17,510 bases of DNA, taken from positions 1 to 17,510 of the forward strand of contig JAKBQK010000387.1 of the NCBI GenBank assembly GCA_021835265.1, read 5' to 3'. Source of the stretch: Thermoplasmata archaeon. GTDB taxonomy: Archaea; Thermoplasmatota; Thermoplasmata; Thermoplasmatales; Thermoplasmataceae. The translations under genes and the position numbers were made by a program. The notes under the pieces are model-generated. The model saw nothing but the letters and a program-made list of their open reading frames with translations. It was not told the origin of the DNA and ran no database searches. The first letter of the stretch is position 1. Every line of letters begins with the position of its first letter. Below are positions 5,724 to 13,279 of the stretch, one piece after another.

Positions 5724-7088
5724 ATGTCAAGAATTGAAAGGGATGTAATAGGTGAAGTAAAGATTGAAGATAATGAATATTATGGAATAAACACGTTCCG
5801 TGCCAGGAATAACTTCCAAATCTCTGGAATCGTTGAGGATAGAGATCATATAAGGTCAATGACAATTGTGAAGAGATCTGCTGCAATTGCCAACAACAAA
5901 CTTAAAGCTCTTCCTGATGATAAAAAGGAGTATATTGTAAAGGCTGCCGATGAGGTACTATCAGGCAAATATGACTCACAGTTTGTAATTGACGTTTATC
6001 AGGCTGGAGCTGGAACTTCCTTCAACATGAATGCAAATGAGGTTATAGCAAACATTGCACTGGAACTGTGGGGGAAGAAAAAAGGAGAATATCAGTATCT
6101 TCATCCTAACGATCACGTTAACATGAGTCAATCAACAAACGACTCCTATCCTACCATGATGAGGATCAGTGCCATAATGAAGGCTGAAAGATATATTGAT
6201 GAAATCAAGAATCTTATAAAATCAATGGAAAAAAAGGCCGAACAGTTTAAGAACAGCAAGAAACCAGGAAGGACGCATCTTCAGGATGCGGCCCCTGTTA
6301 CGCTTGGAATGGAATTTTCTGCATACGCCTACACTTTGAAGAAAAACCTGAAGGATTTTGAGAATGCCATAGATTTTGTTCTTGAACTGAACATCGGTGG
6401 AACCGCAACCGGTACTGGTATAAATACACCAAAAGGATACAAAGAGGAGATTGTTAAAGAAATATCTAGTTTCACTGGATTCAACTTCAGACCAAGCGAT
6501 AATTTACCTGGAATAATGGAATTCCAGTCCGATTTTGCAAGGATGATGAATGCCATAGCGGTTAATGCTCTTGATATAAACAAAATGGCGAATGATATAA
6601 GATTAATGTATTCCGGACCTGGGGCAGGACTTCATGAGATATTTATTCCCGCAGTACAGCAGGGATCTTCCATTATGCCTGGAAAGATAAACCCTTCAAT
6701 AGCAGAGGCAATGAACATGATTTGCCATTCAACCATAGGAGCCCAACAGGCACTGAATCTGTCAGTTCAGGCGGGACAGCTTGAACTTAACGTGATGATG
6801 CCAAACATTGATTATGAACTGTCAAGGTCCCTTGATATAATGACAAACGGAATGAAGATGTTCAGAACATTGCTGATTGATGGTATAAATGTGAACGAAG
6901 AGGCATGTAATGAACATCTCTCAAAAAGTTTCGGATCAGCAGCACTGTTAAACCCCGTTCTTGGATACGATACTGTAGCAAAAGTGGTCAAAGAGGCTCT
7001 TGATACTCACAAGTCAATAAAAGAAATAGCATTAAAAACGGGAAAGATAACTGAGGAACAGTATACAAAGATAATGACAGGAAAGTGA
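5724..7088 (+). CDS. aspA: Aspartate ammonia-lyase (aspartase/fumarase superfamily)
   Basis: This 454-residue soluble enzyme probably converts L-aspartate to fumarate and ammonia. The family signature GSSIMPGKINPSIAEAMNM is intact and contains the flexible SS-loop with the catalytic Ser. The other conserved regions are GAGTSFNMNANEVIAN, HVNMSQSTNDSYPT and GRTHLQDAAPVTLG. Features nearer aspartase than fumarase C are GAGTS-NMNANEV, KGEYQYLHPNDHVN, INTPKGY and AGQLELNVMMP. E. coli AspA has closely similar stretches as I recall it, whereas FumC has GSGTQSNMN and NFELNVFKP. The ATG at 5724 is preferred; a TTG at 5703 would add seven residues outside the conserved N-terminus (IERDVIGEVKI). The gene stands alone, converging with a methyltransferase gene. 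Fumarase activity is the main alternative. Confidence 0.85.
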   Translation: MSRIERDVIGEVKIEDNEYYGINTFRARNNFQISGIVEDRDHIRSMTIVKRSAAIANNKLKALPDDKKEYIVKAADEVLSGKYDSQFVIDVYQAGAGTSFNMNANEVIANIALELWGKKKGEYQYLHPNDHVNMSQSTNDSYPTMMRISAIMKAERYIDEIKNLIKSMEKKAEQFKNSKKPGRTHLQDAAPVTLGMEFSAYAYTLKKNLKDFENAIDFVLELNIGGTATGTGINTPKGYKEEIVKEISSFTGFNFRPSDNLPGIMEFQSDFARMMNAIAVNALDINKMANDIRLMYSGPGAGLHEIFIPAVQQGSSIMPGKINPSIAEAMNMICHSTIGAQQALNLSVQAGQLELNVMMPNIDYELSRSLDIMTNGMKMFRTLLIDGINVNEEACNEHLSKSFGSAALLNPVLGYDTVAKVVKEALDTHKSIKEIALKTGKITEEQYTKIMTGK

Positions 7089-7137
7089 TTCTAAAGAATT
7101 TGGAATTTATCATTTTCTCCCAAATTCTCCGAATTCC

Positions 7138-7746
7138 CTATTTTTTTAGTTTCAGAAGGTAGTTCATGTATACATGGTTTTTAGGCTGATACGTTTTCAT
7201 TTCCACAGTTTCAAAATGAGTTCCTTTCAGTAAATCCCTGATCTTGTCCTCGGTGTACATCTCAAAATATCTGACATAATTTGAATCACCCATTTTTCTT
7301 TCTTCGTTTCTTTCTCCCCTGATTAAACCCAGTAACATAACTGTCCCTTCATTCATGCTTTCAGATAATTTCATGAGAAGTTTCCTTGATTCTTCAAAAG
7401 AGATGTGTATCAACGAAGAATACGCCCAAACTCCATCATATCCAGACATATCCAGTTTAAGGTCTCTCAAATCAGAAATTATGGTTGTGAATCCTTTCTT
7501 GCGTGTCTGTTCCGCCATTTTAACCGATGCGTCCACACATAATACATCCAGCCCCACTTCTCTTAGAAGAACAGCATCTCTGCCGGGACCGCTTCCAAGA
7601 TCAACAACCCTACTGCCTTTTAAATTACTTTTAAAGTCTTGAATTATGTCTTTAGGAAACCCATCCCAGAAATCAGCCGTTTCAGCATCGTATACCTCAC
7701 TATATATATCGTATGCCTTAATTGTTCTATCATCTTTCTTTTGCAT
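7138..7746 (-). CDS. SAM-dependent methyltransferase, class I (small-molecule type)
   Basis: A 202-residue cytosolic protein. Motif I, VVDLGSGPGRDAVLL (about residues 46-60), is the SAM-binding loop. LDVLCVDASVKMAEQTRKKG supplies the acidic residue that binds the SAM ribose. DGVWAYSSLIHISFEE is motif IV-like, and MLLGLIRGE belongs to the following strand. The pattern resembles methyltransf_11/25-type enzymes, which act on many substrates, so no substrate can be named. ATG 7746 is preceded by ATATATATTT about 31 bp upstream, suggesting a leaderless monocistronic mRNA. It diverges from the amidohydrolase gene across a 129-bp shared promoter region. Confidence 0.85.
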   Translation of the reverse strand: MQKKDDRTIKAYDIYSEVYDAETADFWDGFPKDIIQDFKSNLKGSRVVDLGSGPGRDAVLLREVGLDVLCVDASVKMAEQTRKKGFTTIISDLRDLKLDMSGYDGVWAYSSLIHISFEESRKLLMKLSESMNEGTVMLLGLIRGERNEERKMGDSNYVRYFEMYTEDKIRDLLKGTHFETVEMKTYQPKNHVYMNYLLKLKK

Positions 7747-7770
7747 TATATTTGATCCTAAGTGGAAATT

Positions 7771-7785
7771 AGAAATATATATTTT
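7771..7785 (-). promoter_or_regulatory. TATA region of the methyltransferase gene
   Basis: An AT-only run on the minus strand (ATATATATTT) is centred about 31 bp before ATG 7746. Combined with the lack of a Shine-Dalgarno sequence, this suggests a message starting a few bases before the ATG. Confidence 0.45.
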
Positions 7786-7842
7786 AAAATGACCTTCTAT
7801 TTCTTTCTCTCCATTGTATATTACAATTTCGTGCTCTGCGAT

Positions 7843-7852
7843 AATATTAAAT
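7843..7852 (+). promoter_or_regulatory. TATA box of the amidohydrolase gene
   Basis: AATATTAAAT is centred about 29 bp before ATG 7876, so transcription should begin at or just before the start codon, giving a leaderless mRNA. No Shine-Dalgarno match is present. Confidence 0.5.
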
Positions 7853-7875
7853 CTATTAGTCTTATCCCATAAAAT

Positions 7876-9009
7876 ATGAAAGCAGTAAAGGCAAATTTGC
7901 TCTATGACGGAAGGTCATCGCAAAAAGATGTGTATATTGAATTTGATGGTACCACAATAAGAAATATTTCACAGAAGAAGCCTGAGTGTGATATTGTTGC
8001 AGAGGGCATAGTTACGCCTGCCTTCATAGATCCACACAGCCATATAGGGCTTGACAGGGCAGGAGAACCAGGATCAGAAAGTGAAGCGAATGATAAGCTT
8101 GACTCAATGATTCCACTGGGAAGAGCTGTTGATGGCGTATACATGGATGATCATGCATTTAGAGAATCTGTTGAGAGTGGTGTTTTGTACTCTGTTGTTC
8201 TTCCAGGAAGCGGAAATATTATAGGTGGAATGGGGTCACTCATAAGAAATTTTTCTTCCAATATAAAAGATGCACTGGTAACTGATATTGGGGTTAAGAT
8301 GGCACTTGGATACAACCCGAGAAGCACCACTGAATGGAAGGGAAAGAGACCAACCACAAGAATGGGTGTAGGTGCTATCATAAGAGAAAAATTCACCATG
8401 GCAAAGAAAGCATCAAACCTTCTGGATAGTGGAAAGAAGACCCTGGATGAAATTGATGTGGAGACGGAATTCCTCATCAAACTAATAAAGGGGGAATATA
8501 GAATTATGTGCCATCTTCATAAGGAAGATGATGCCCTGTTCTTAATGTCACTCGTTGATAAATTCGGGATTAAACCAATAATTAATCACGGAATGGATTT
8601 TCACAGCAAAGATATTTTTGACGAAATAAAGAGGAGGGACCTTTCTCTGGTTTATGGTCCACTTGATTCCCATCCGTATAAGGTAGAATTAAAGCATGAA
8701 TCCTGGAGAAATGTTGGACTTGTACAGAATTCTGGTGTAAGGTTCTCTCTTATATCAGATCATCCAGTTATACTCCAGAGAACACTCTTCCTAACTACCA
8801 GACATTTCATGAGATTTGGTGCCACTAAAGAACAGTGCATTTCCTATGTCTCATCTCGCCCGGCAGAGATTCTAGGTCTTAAGGACCTCGGAACTGTTGA
8901 AAAGGGCAAGCTTGCTTCATTTTCCGTGTGGAACAAGGATCCATTTGAACTGGACGCCTATCCGAAATTTGTATTTGGTGAGGGGAAACTTGTTCATGAA
9001 GAGAACTGA
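7876..9009 (+). CDS. Metal-dependent amidohydrolase, imidazolonepropionase-like (COG1228 type)
   Basis: A 377-residue TIM-barrel amidohydrolase with the metal ligands of the superfamily: HxH in DPHSHIG (His54, His56), His213/His215 in MCHLHKEDD, His238 in INHGMD and Asp295 in SDHP. A lysine in KMALGYNPRS (Lys141) sits where relatives have a KxALGENP segment. GLKDLGTVEKGKLASFSVWNKDPF near the C-terminus is the usual beta-sandwich return of amidohydrolases. It is not a true HutI, which is present separately at 11322-12572 and has a different barrel signature. The substrate is unknown; a cyclic amide or peptide-like compound is plausible. It is about 80 bp upstream of the tRNA methylthiotransferase gene on the same strand, but that gene seems to have its own promoter. 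Confidence 0.88.
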   Translation: MKAVKANLLYDGRSSQKDVYIEFDGTTIRNISQKKPECDIVAEGIVTPAFIDPHSHIGLDRAGEPGSESEANDKLDSMIPLGRAVDGVYMDDHAFRESVESGVLYSVVLPGSGNIIGGMGSLIRNFSSNIKDALVTDIGVKMALGYNPRSTTEWKGKRPTTRMGVGAIIREKFTMAKKASNLLDSGKKTLDEIDVETEFLIKLIKGEYRIMCHLHKEDDALFLMSLVDKFGIKPIINHGMDFHSKDIFDEIKRRDLSLVYGPLDSHPYKVELKHESWRNVGLVQNSGVRFSLISDHPVILQRTLFLTTRHFMRFGATKEQCISYVSSRPAEILGLKDLGTVEKGKLASFSVWNKDPFELDAYPKFVFGEGKLVHEEN

Positions 9010-9042
9010 AACTGTGTTTGTAAATAGTTTCATAAAACACTT

Positions 9043-9057
9043 TTTAAAAATAAAAAC
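9043..9057 (+). promoter_or_regulatory. Promoter of the tRNA methylthiotransferase gene
   Basis: TTTAAAAATAAAAAC lies 32-46 bp before ATG 9089, in the gap after the amidohydrolase stop. It would put the transcript start about 15 nt before the ATG. The run is so AT-rich that the exact TATA position is uncertain. Confidence 0.4.
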
Positions 9058-9088
9058 TTTTAACGGTAATCAAAATTCCCATAAATAG

Positions 9089-10306
9089 ATGTCAAGGAAG
9101 ATTTATGTTGAATCGTATGGCTGCACTCAGGAAAAATCTGAGACAGGACTATATGTCAACAAAATAATGGGAGATGGAGACAAAATAACACAGGATCCTG
9201 AGGATGCGGATCTGAGGGTAATAGGAACCTGCGTTGTTATTAAAAAAACAGAAAATAAGATGCTGGAGAGAATCGGTTATCTTTCAGAACTTGGACAGAC
9301 TACAGTTATTGGGTGTTTGCCTCCTATATCATCTGGTACCCTTATAGAAAAAAATGTGAATGTGATCAGCCAAAGTGAATTCAGATCCCTATACAGGGGA
9401 GATATGGACGATATAGAGATAAAGGAACCTTCTATTCTTGATGGGGTACCAATTAACCAGGGCTGCACAGGGAATTGTAATTTTTGTATTTCAAGGGTGG
9501 CAAGAGGTAAACTCCTTTCAAGAGTTCCTGATAAGATATGCAATCAAATAGGAATGATACTTGAAAGAGGAAAAAGAGAGATAAGAATAAGTTCCCTTGA
9601 TACCGCAGCATATGGTAAGGATATTGGTATAAGGCTTCCAGATTTAATTAACAAGATTACCTCAATTGATTCTTTTTTCAAATTGAGAGTGGGAATGATG
9701 GAACCAAAAAATACTGAGGAAATACTTGATGATCTTATCAGAGCATACAGGAACGAGAAGGTATTCAAATTTCTACATTTACCAGTACAGGATGGGGATG
9801 ATCGTATCCTTGAACTAATGAACAGGGAATATTCCGTAAGTTCTTATTATAACATAAATGAAAAATTTAGAAACGCATTTAAAAATGGGGTTTTTTCTAC
9901 AGACATAATCGTTGGCTACCCTGGTAGTGATGAGGAATCTTTCCAGAAGACGTGTGAATTGCTTTACAAAAGTCGACCAGACATAGTTAATATTACAACC
10001 TTTTCTCCCAGACAGTATACAAGAGATTTTAATAAGAAGATGCCCCAGTCGAATCTTATAAAGAAATGGAGTGCGGAATATACAAGGATTCATAAGGAAA
10101 TTTTAAATGAAAATCAATCGAGGTTCGTTGAAAGAGAAATTAGTATATTCATCACCGAGCAGGGAAAGACAGGAACTGTTATTGGTAGAGATGAATCTTA
10201 CAGACCTGTTGTGGTGAAGAATGAAATACCTCTTTACTCCAAGGTAGATGTAGAAATTGTTGAAACGGGGCCCACATATCTAATTGGAAAACAACTCAGG
10301 GCATAG
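9089..10306 (+). CDS. MiaB-like tRNA methylthiotransferase (archaeal/eukaryotic MtaB, CDKAL1-like)
   Basis: This 405-residue radical SAM enzyme is expected to convert t6A37 to ms2t6A37 in tRNAs reading ANN codons. The N-terminal UPF0004 domain binds one [4Fe-4S] cluster through Cys12 (ESYGCTQ), Cys48 (GTCVV) and Cys76 (VIGCLPP). The radical SAM cluster uses CTGNCNFC (Cys126, Cys130, Cys133). A C-terminal TRAM domain (about residues 345-403, SIFITEQGKTGTVIGRD through VDVEIVETGPTYLIG) binds tRNA. Length and domain order match the family. The usual NTC around the second N-terminal cysteine is GTC here. Its 3' end overlaps the 3' end of dph2 on the other strand by 11 bp. Assignment to MtaB rather than another MTTase subgroup rests on archaeal origin and overall resemblance. 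Confidence 0.92.
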   Translation: MSRKIYVESYGCTQEKSETGLYVNKIMGDGDKITQDPEDADLRVIGTCVVIKKTENKMLERIGYLSELGQTTVIGCLPPISSGTLIEKNVNVISQSEFRSLYRGDMDDIEIKEPSILDGVPINQGCTGNCNFCISRVARGKLLSRVPDKICNQIGMILERGKREIRISSLDTAAYGKDIGIRLPDLINKITSIDSFFKLRVGMMEPKNTEEILDDLIRAYRNEKVFKFLHLPVQDGDDRILELMNREYSVSSYYNINEKFRNAFKNGVFSTDIIVGYPGSDEESFQKTCELLYKSRPDIVNITTFSPRQYTRDFNKKMPQSNLIKKWSAEYTRIHKEILNENQSRFVEREISIFITEQGKTGTVIGRDESYRPVVVKNEIPLYSKVDVEIVETGPTYLIGKQLRA

Positions 10307-11297
10307 TATCGACATTAACTATCTCATCCATGATATATTTCCCATTTCCTTTCTTCTTGAATATCATGTTGAATTCCTGTGCTGTTAGAATAGGACTCTT
10401 GTATCTGTCAAAGTCATCTGTTGCAACTCTTGGACACCCTGTGAAGATTATGCAGTCTGCCATCATGTTTTCAAATTCAACCGGCGATGATTCGTTAGAG
10501 TATGCAAGTACTGCACTTTTACCCATGTCATGAATTTCTTTTATCATTTTTTCTGCAAGTTTCATTCTGTACTGACCAACCTTTGTGTCTACAACTACTA
10601 CGAATTTTTCAGCCTCAAGTGCCCTTGCCATATTGGCATATCTTCTTCTTATGTGCCGCTCAGCCTCACTTTTCATTGATCTGAGCCTGAACGGTTCACT
10701 CATATCCAGTATAAATACCTCCTTTTCAACAGATAGTTGTGCCCCAAGAGCATGAAATACCCCTGTGGATACAATAATATGACAATCATTCCTGCTTTCT
10801 TGATCGTGTAGTGGGCTAAAGTTACAGCCAAGTAACTGTCCATCATATTTTAATCTGCTATCATGCTTTCCCATGCTTACATTGTATCCCTTTTCCTTAA
10901 GGAATTTAGAAAGTTCTTCTGCACTTTGTCTATACTGTATGGAATATGCCAGACTTATATTCTTATAATTATTGCGTTCTAATTCTGTCAGATCAAGATC
11001 GTTAAAGCTTCTATGATCTTCGTTTATGTATTCCTCGAAAATCACCGGTACCTTATAATTTACATTTGGAATCTCTGTATGACCAAGTTGAACTACTGCA
11101 TCCACGTTCTTCCATTCATCCATAGTCCCTGTATCACAGGCACCGTAGAAACCAGAGGAACTAACAATTACATTGAAATTCTTCGAAAGTTCATTGAAGT
11201 AATCGAAGACGTGAGGTTTTAATCCGTCAGGTAACTGCAATAATATTCTTTTTGCCTTTATTTCCTTTAATCTCTCTATGACCCTTCCTGGGTCCAT
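10296..11297 (-). CDS. dph2: Diphthamide biosynthesis enzyme Dph2 (3-amino-3-carboxypropyl transferase)
   Basis: A 333-residue non-canonical radical SAM enzyme that performs the first step of diphthamide formation on the EF-2 histidine, transferring the 3-amino-3-carboxypropyl group of SAM. Its [4Fe-4S] cluster is held by one cysteine from each of three similar domains: GFYGACD (Cys54), LLGCNFSP (Cys158) and FTGCPRVATDD (Cys288). These are close to Cys59/163/287 of the Pyrococcus enzyme as I recall it. Also present are RILLQLPDGLK near the N-terminus and VVVDTKVGQYR. ATG 11297 is preferred; a TTG at 11306 would add three residues. It lies 24 bp after the hutI stop, so it is probably the last gene of the five-gene minus-strand operon. 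It overlaps the methylthiotransferase gene tail to tail. Confidence 0.95.
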   Translation of the reverse strand: MDPGRVIERLKEIKAKRILLQLPDGLKPHVFDYFNELSKNFNVIVSSSGFYGACDTGTMDEWKNVDAVVQLGHTEIPNVNYKVPVIFEEYINEDHRSFNDLDLTELERNNYKNISLAYSIQYRQSAEELSKFLKEKGYNVSMGKHDSRLKYDGQLLGCNFSPLHDQESRNDCHIIVSTGVFHALGAQLSVEKEVFILDMSEPFRLRSMKSEAERHIRRRYANMARALEAEKFVVVVDTKVGQYRMKLAEKMIKEIHDMGKSAVLAYSNESSPVEFENMMADCIIFTGCPRVATDDFDRYKSPILTAQEFNMIFKKKGNGKYIMDEIVNVDTMP

Positions 11298-11321
11298 GTA
11301 TGCCAATAGAAAGATATCTGA

Positions 11322-12572
11322 TCAGGGTTTAATGCTTTTTCTCATAATTTTTTTCATATCCAGAACTTTACCTTCCTGAATAACTGTAACCTGCGTATTT
11401 GTCCAGTCGTAAAACATGTCTCTCATCTCCCCTGCAGAAATAATAAGAAGATCTGCGTCTGCTCCATGATTTAAATTTCCCTTGACACCATCAAGTCCCA
11501 GAGAATGGGCCGGAATGGTGGTTAAACCATTTAACAATGCCTCCGGACTCATAGAGCAGTTACGTATGGCAAGATTTCCATGAAACTTGATATCAGTAAC
11601 TGGATTGAGTGGTGATATATCAGAAGCGACTGCAACTGGAATATGCCTGTTTATCCACTCCCTGCTGTCAACATATTTCTCACCCAGTGAGAATGCTGTC
11701 CCCGGTAGAATTGTAGCCACTATATCCTTACCTTTTATCCTTTCCATATTTTCTGTGGATGTGTGAAGGAGGTGATCCATTGATTTTAGTAAGAATTTAT
11801 CCGCTAGTTCAAGTGCACCCACATCCTTAATTTCATCGGCATGAATCCTGAGTGCCATACCAAGCTCACTGGCCCTCTTGAAAAAATTAAAAGTTTCTTC
11901 TTTCGTGAATGCTCCATCATCACAAAAAGAGTCAACGAAATCTGCCCTTTTATAAAGTTCAGGAAGTATAACTTCTGTGCTTTCCTTAACATATTCTTCC
12001 TTTGTTTTACCTGGTGGCATTGCATGAAATGGTAATAGTGTCTTTATAATGTGTACAGGTAAATGTGATTTCATTATGTCCATCACATCAAGTAATTTCC
12101 CCTCGTTTTTAAGGTCGAGACCATAACCTGTTTTCACTTCTACAGTTGTAACTCCGTTCCCAATATGGTTTAATAATCTTCTTGCAGATTGTGTAACTAT
12201 CTGATCTGTAGAACATGCCCTGGTATCTCTTACAGTTTTTAGAATTCCATTCCCACTTTTCAAGAGATCTATATAATTTGCCCCCCTGGCTCTCAGAACA
12301 AATTCCTCACTCCTCTCTCCACAGTAAGCAAGATGAGTATGACTATCTATAAATCCAGGAGTGATGATCATTCCAGTAGCATCTACGATTTCATCAACTT
12401 CATATCTACCAGATATACTTGCTGTGGAAACTATGGAATCTATGGATTTTCCATTAATTATTATGGAGCTATCCTGAAGAATTGTTACATCTTCCTGATT
12501 CCCATTCCTCACTGACTCTATGGGCTCCGGCACGTAGATTTTATCTGGGTTAAATATGATTTTCTTCTTCAT
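11322..12572 (-). CDS. hutI: Imidazolonepropionase HutI
   Basis: A 416-residue amidohydrolase that opens 4-imidazolone-5-propanoate to N-formimidoyl-L-glutamate in histidine degradation. HutI signatures are GFIDSHTHLAYCGERSEEF (His78, His80), GNGILKTVRDTRA, GVTTVEVKTGYGLDLKNEGK, LPFHAMPPGKTKEEY (His183), RIHADEIKDVGALELA (His244), SMDHLLHTS (His267), ATILPGTAFSLG and ASDISPLNP (Asp318). Length agrees with the family (about 400-420). ATG 12572 is chosen over the in-frame TTG 12581 because GGTGAT (12582-12587) is a good Shine-Dalgarno 9 nt before it. It follows the prepilin-type peptidase by 5 bp and precedes dph2. No hutH, hutU or hutG is in the window, so the rest of the pathway must be elsewhere. 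Confidence 0.94.
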   Translation of the reverse strand: MKKKIIFNPDKIYVPEPIESVRNGNQEDVTILQDSSIIINGKSIDSIVSTASISGRYEVDEIVDATGMIITPGFIDSHTHLAYCGERSEEFVLRARGANYIDLLKSGNGILKTVRDTRACSTDQIVTQSARRLLNHIGNGVTTVEVKTGYGLDLKNEGKLLDVMDIMKSHLPVHIIKTLLPFHAMPPGKTKEEYVKESTEVILPELYKRADFVDSFCDDGAFTKEETFNFFKRASELGMALRIHADEIKDVGALELADKFLLKSMDHLLHTSTENMERIKGKDIVATILPGTAFSLGEKYVDSREWINRHIPVAVASDISPLNPVTDIKFHGNLAIRNCSMSPEALLNGLTTIPAHSLGLDGVKGNLNHGADADLLIISAGEMRDMFYDWTNTQVTVIQEGKVLDMKKIMRKSIKP

Positions 12573-12577
12573 CTTTC

Positions 12578-13279
12578 TCAAATCACCGTTGATAATGAAA
12601 CAGATATAACAGTCAGAATAAAGGCTATGGTGATGAATACCATGAAAGGTATGTTATACGATACATACTCACTATCCCCAATGGTTACTTTCCTGAACTT
12701 TATTTTACTTATATCTTTGTTGTTGTTCACTCTGGCACGGTAAGAAAATTTTCCAGTTTTCATGTATGTGTAGTAGAGGGAGAAAATTATCGCAATAACA
12801 GAACTGAATCCAAGATTCAGGAAAAATATTATTGAAAAAGGCAACCTTATTATTGAGTAGGAAATTGTTAAATAAAAGTTAGCAGTTGAAAATATTATAA
12901 TAACCAGAGCCTTAATATCTCCAACTCCGAATAGTACCTCACCTATAACCATATTTGCAAAGATAATTTCGATTACCCACGGAACTATAAGTGCAGGTTC
13001 CTTGAGTAGTATTAGAGCCGAACCTACAATGGCTATAAGTGCAGATAGTGTGATGAACAAGCGTGTTTTCGTGGCTAAAAACAACAGGCCAAACAGTACA
13101 ATACTTAAAACAGAGAAGATTTCAATTCTAAAAAATAAGACATTAATTATAAGACTAACAATTAGCGCCGGGACAAATATGAGATACCAAATTCTCCTCT
13201 TCTTAATATCATAATATGAAGCAATGATCAAAGAAACGATAATTGTGAGATATAGTAAAGTGCTTAAAATTTCATTCAT
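12578..13279 (-). CDS. Prepilin/preflagellin-type aspartic peptidase (A24 family)
   Basis: This 233-residue polytopic membrane protease should cleave class III signal peptides of archaeal pilins or archaellins on the cytoplasmic face. The two catalytic aspartates are Asp24 in ASYYDIKKRRI and Asp121 in the GVGD motif followed by IKAL. About 6-8 hydrophobic helices surround them. ATG 13279 is chosen; the longer frame from 13312 adds 11 non-conserved residues and would run far into the preceding gene. It overlaps that dehydrogenase gene by 8 bp. No pilin, archaellin or secretion ATPase gene is nearby. The 97-residue spacing between the aspartates is longer than I remember for FlaK and PibD (about 60), so it may be a subfamily of its own. 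Confidence 0.85.
   Translation of the reverse strand: MNEILSTLLYLTIIVSLIIASYYDIKKRRIWYLIFVPALIVSLIINVLFFRIEIFSVLSIVLFGLLFLATKTRLFITLSALIAIVGSALILLKEPALIVPWVIEIIFANMVIGEVLFGVGDIKALVIIIFSTANFYLTISYSIIRLPFSIIFFLNLGFSSVIAIIFSLYYTYMKTGKFSYRARVNNNKDISKIKFRKVTIGDSEYVSYNIPFMVFITIAFILTVISVSLSTVI
12582..12587 (-). promoter_or_regulatory. Shine-Dalgarno site deciding the hutI start
   Basis: GGTGAT on the minus strand, inside the last codons of the peptidase gene, pairs with the archaeal 16S rRNA 3' end. It is 9 nt before ATG 12572 but directly abuts TTG 12581, so it supports the ATG. Confidence 0.6.

Noticed and set aside
8897..9088. 63-codon plus-strand frame spanning the end of the amidohydrolase gene and the following gap
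   Set aside because: Out of frame with the amidohydrolase and mostly inside it; the gap is better explained as the promoter of the next gene.
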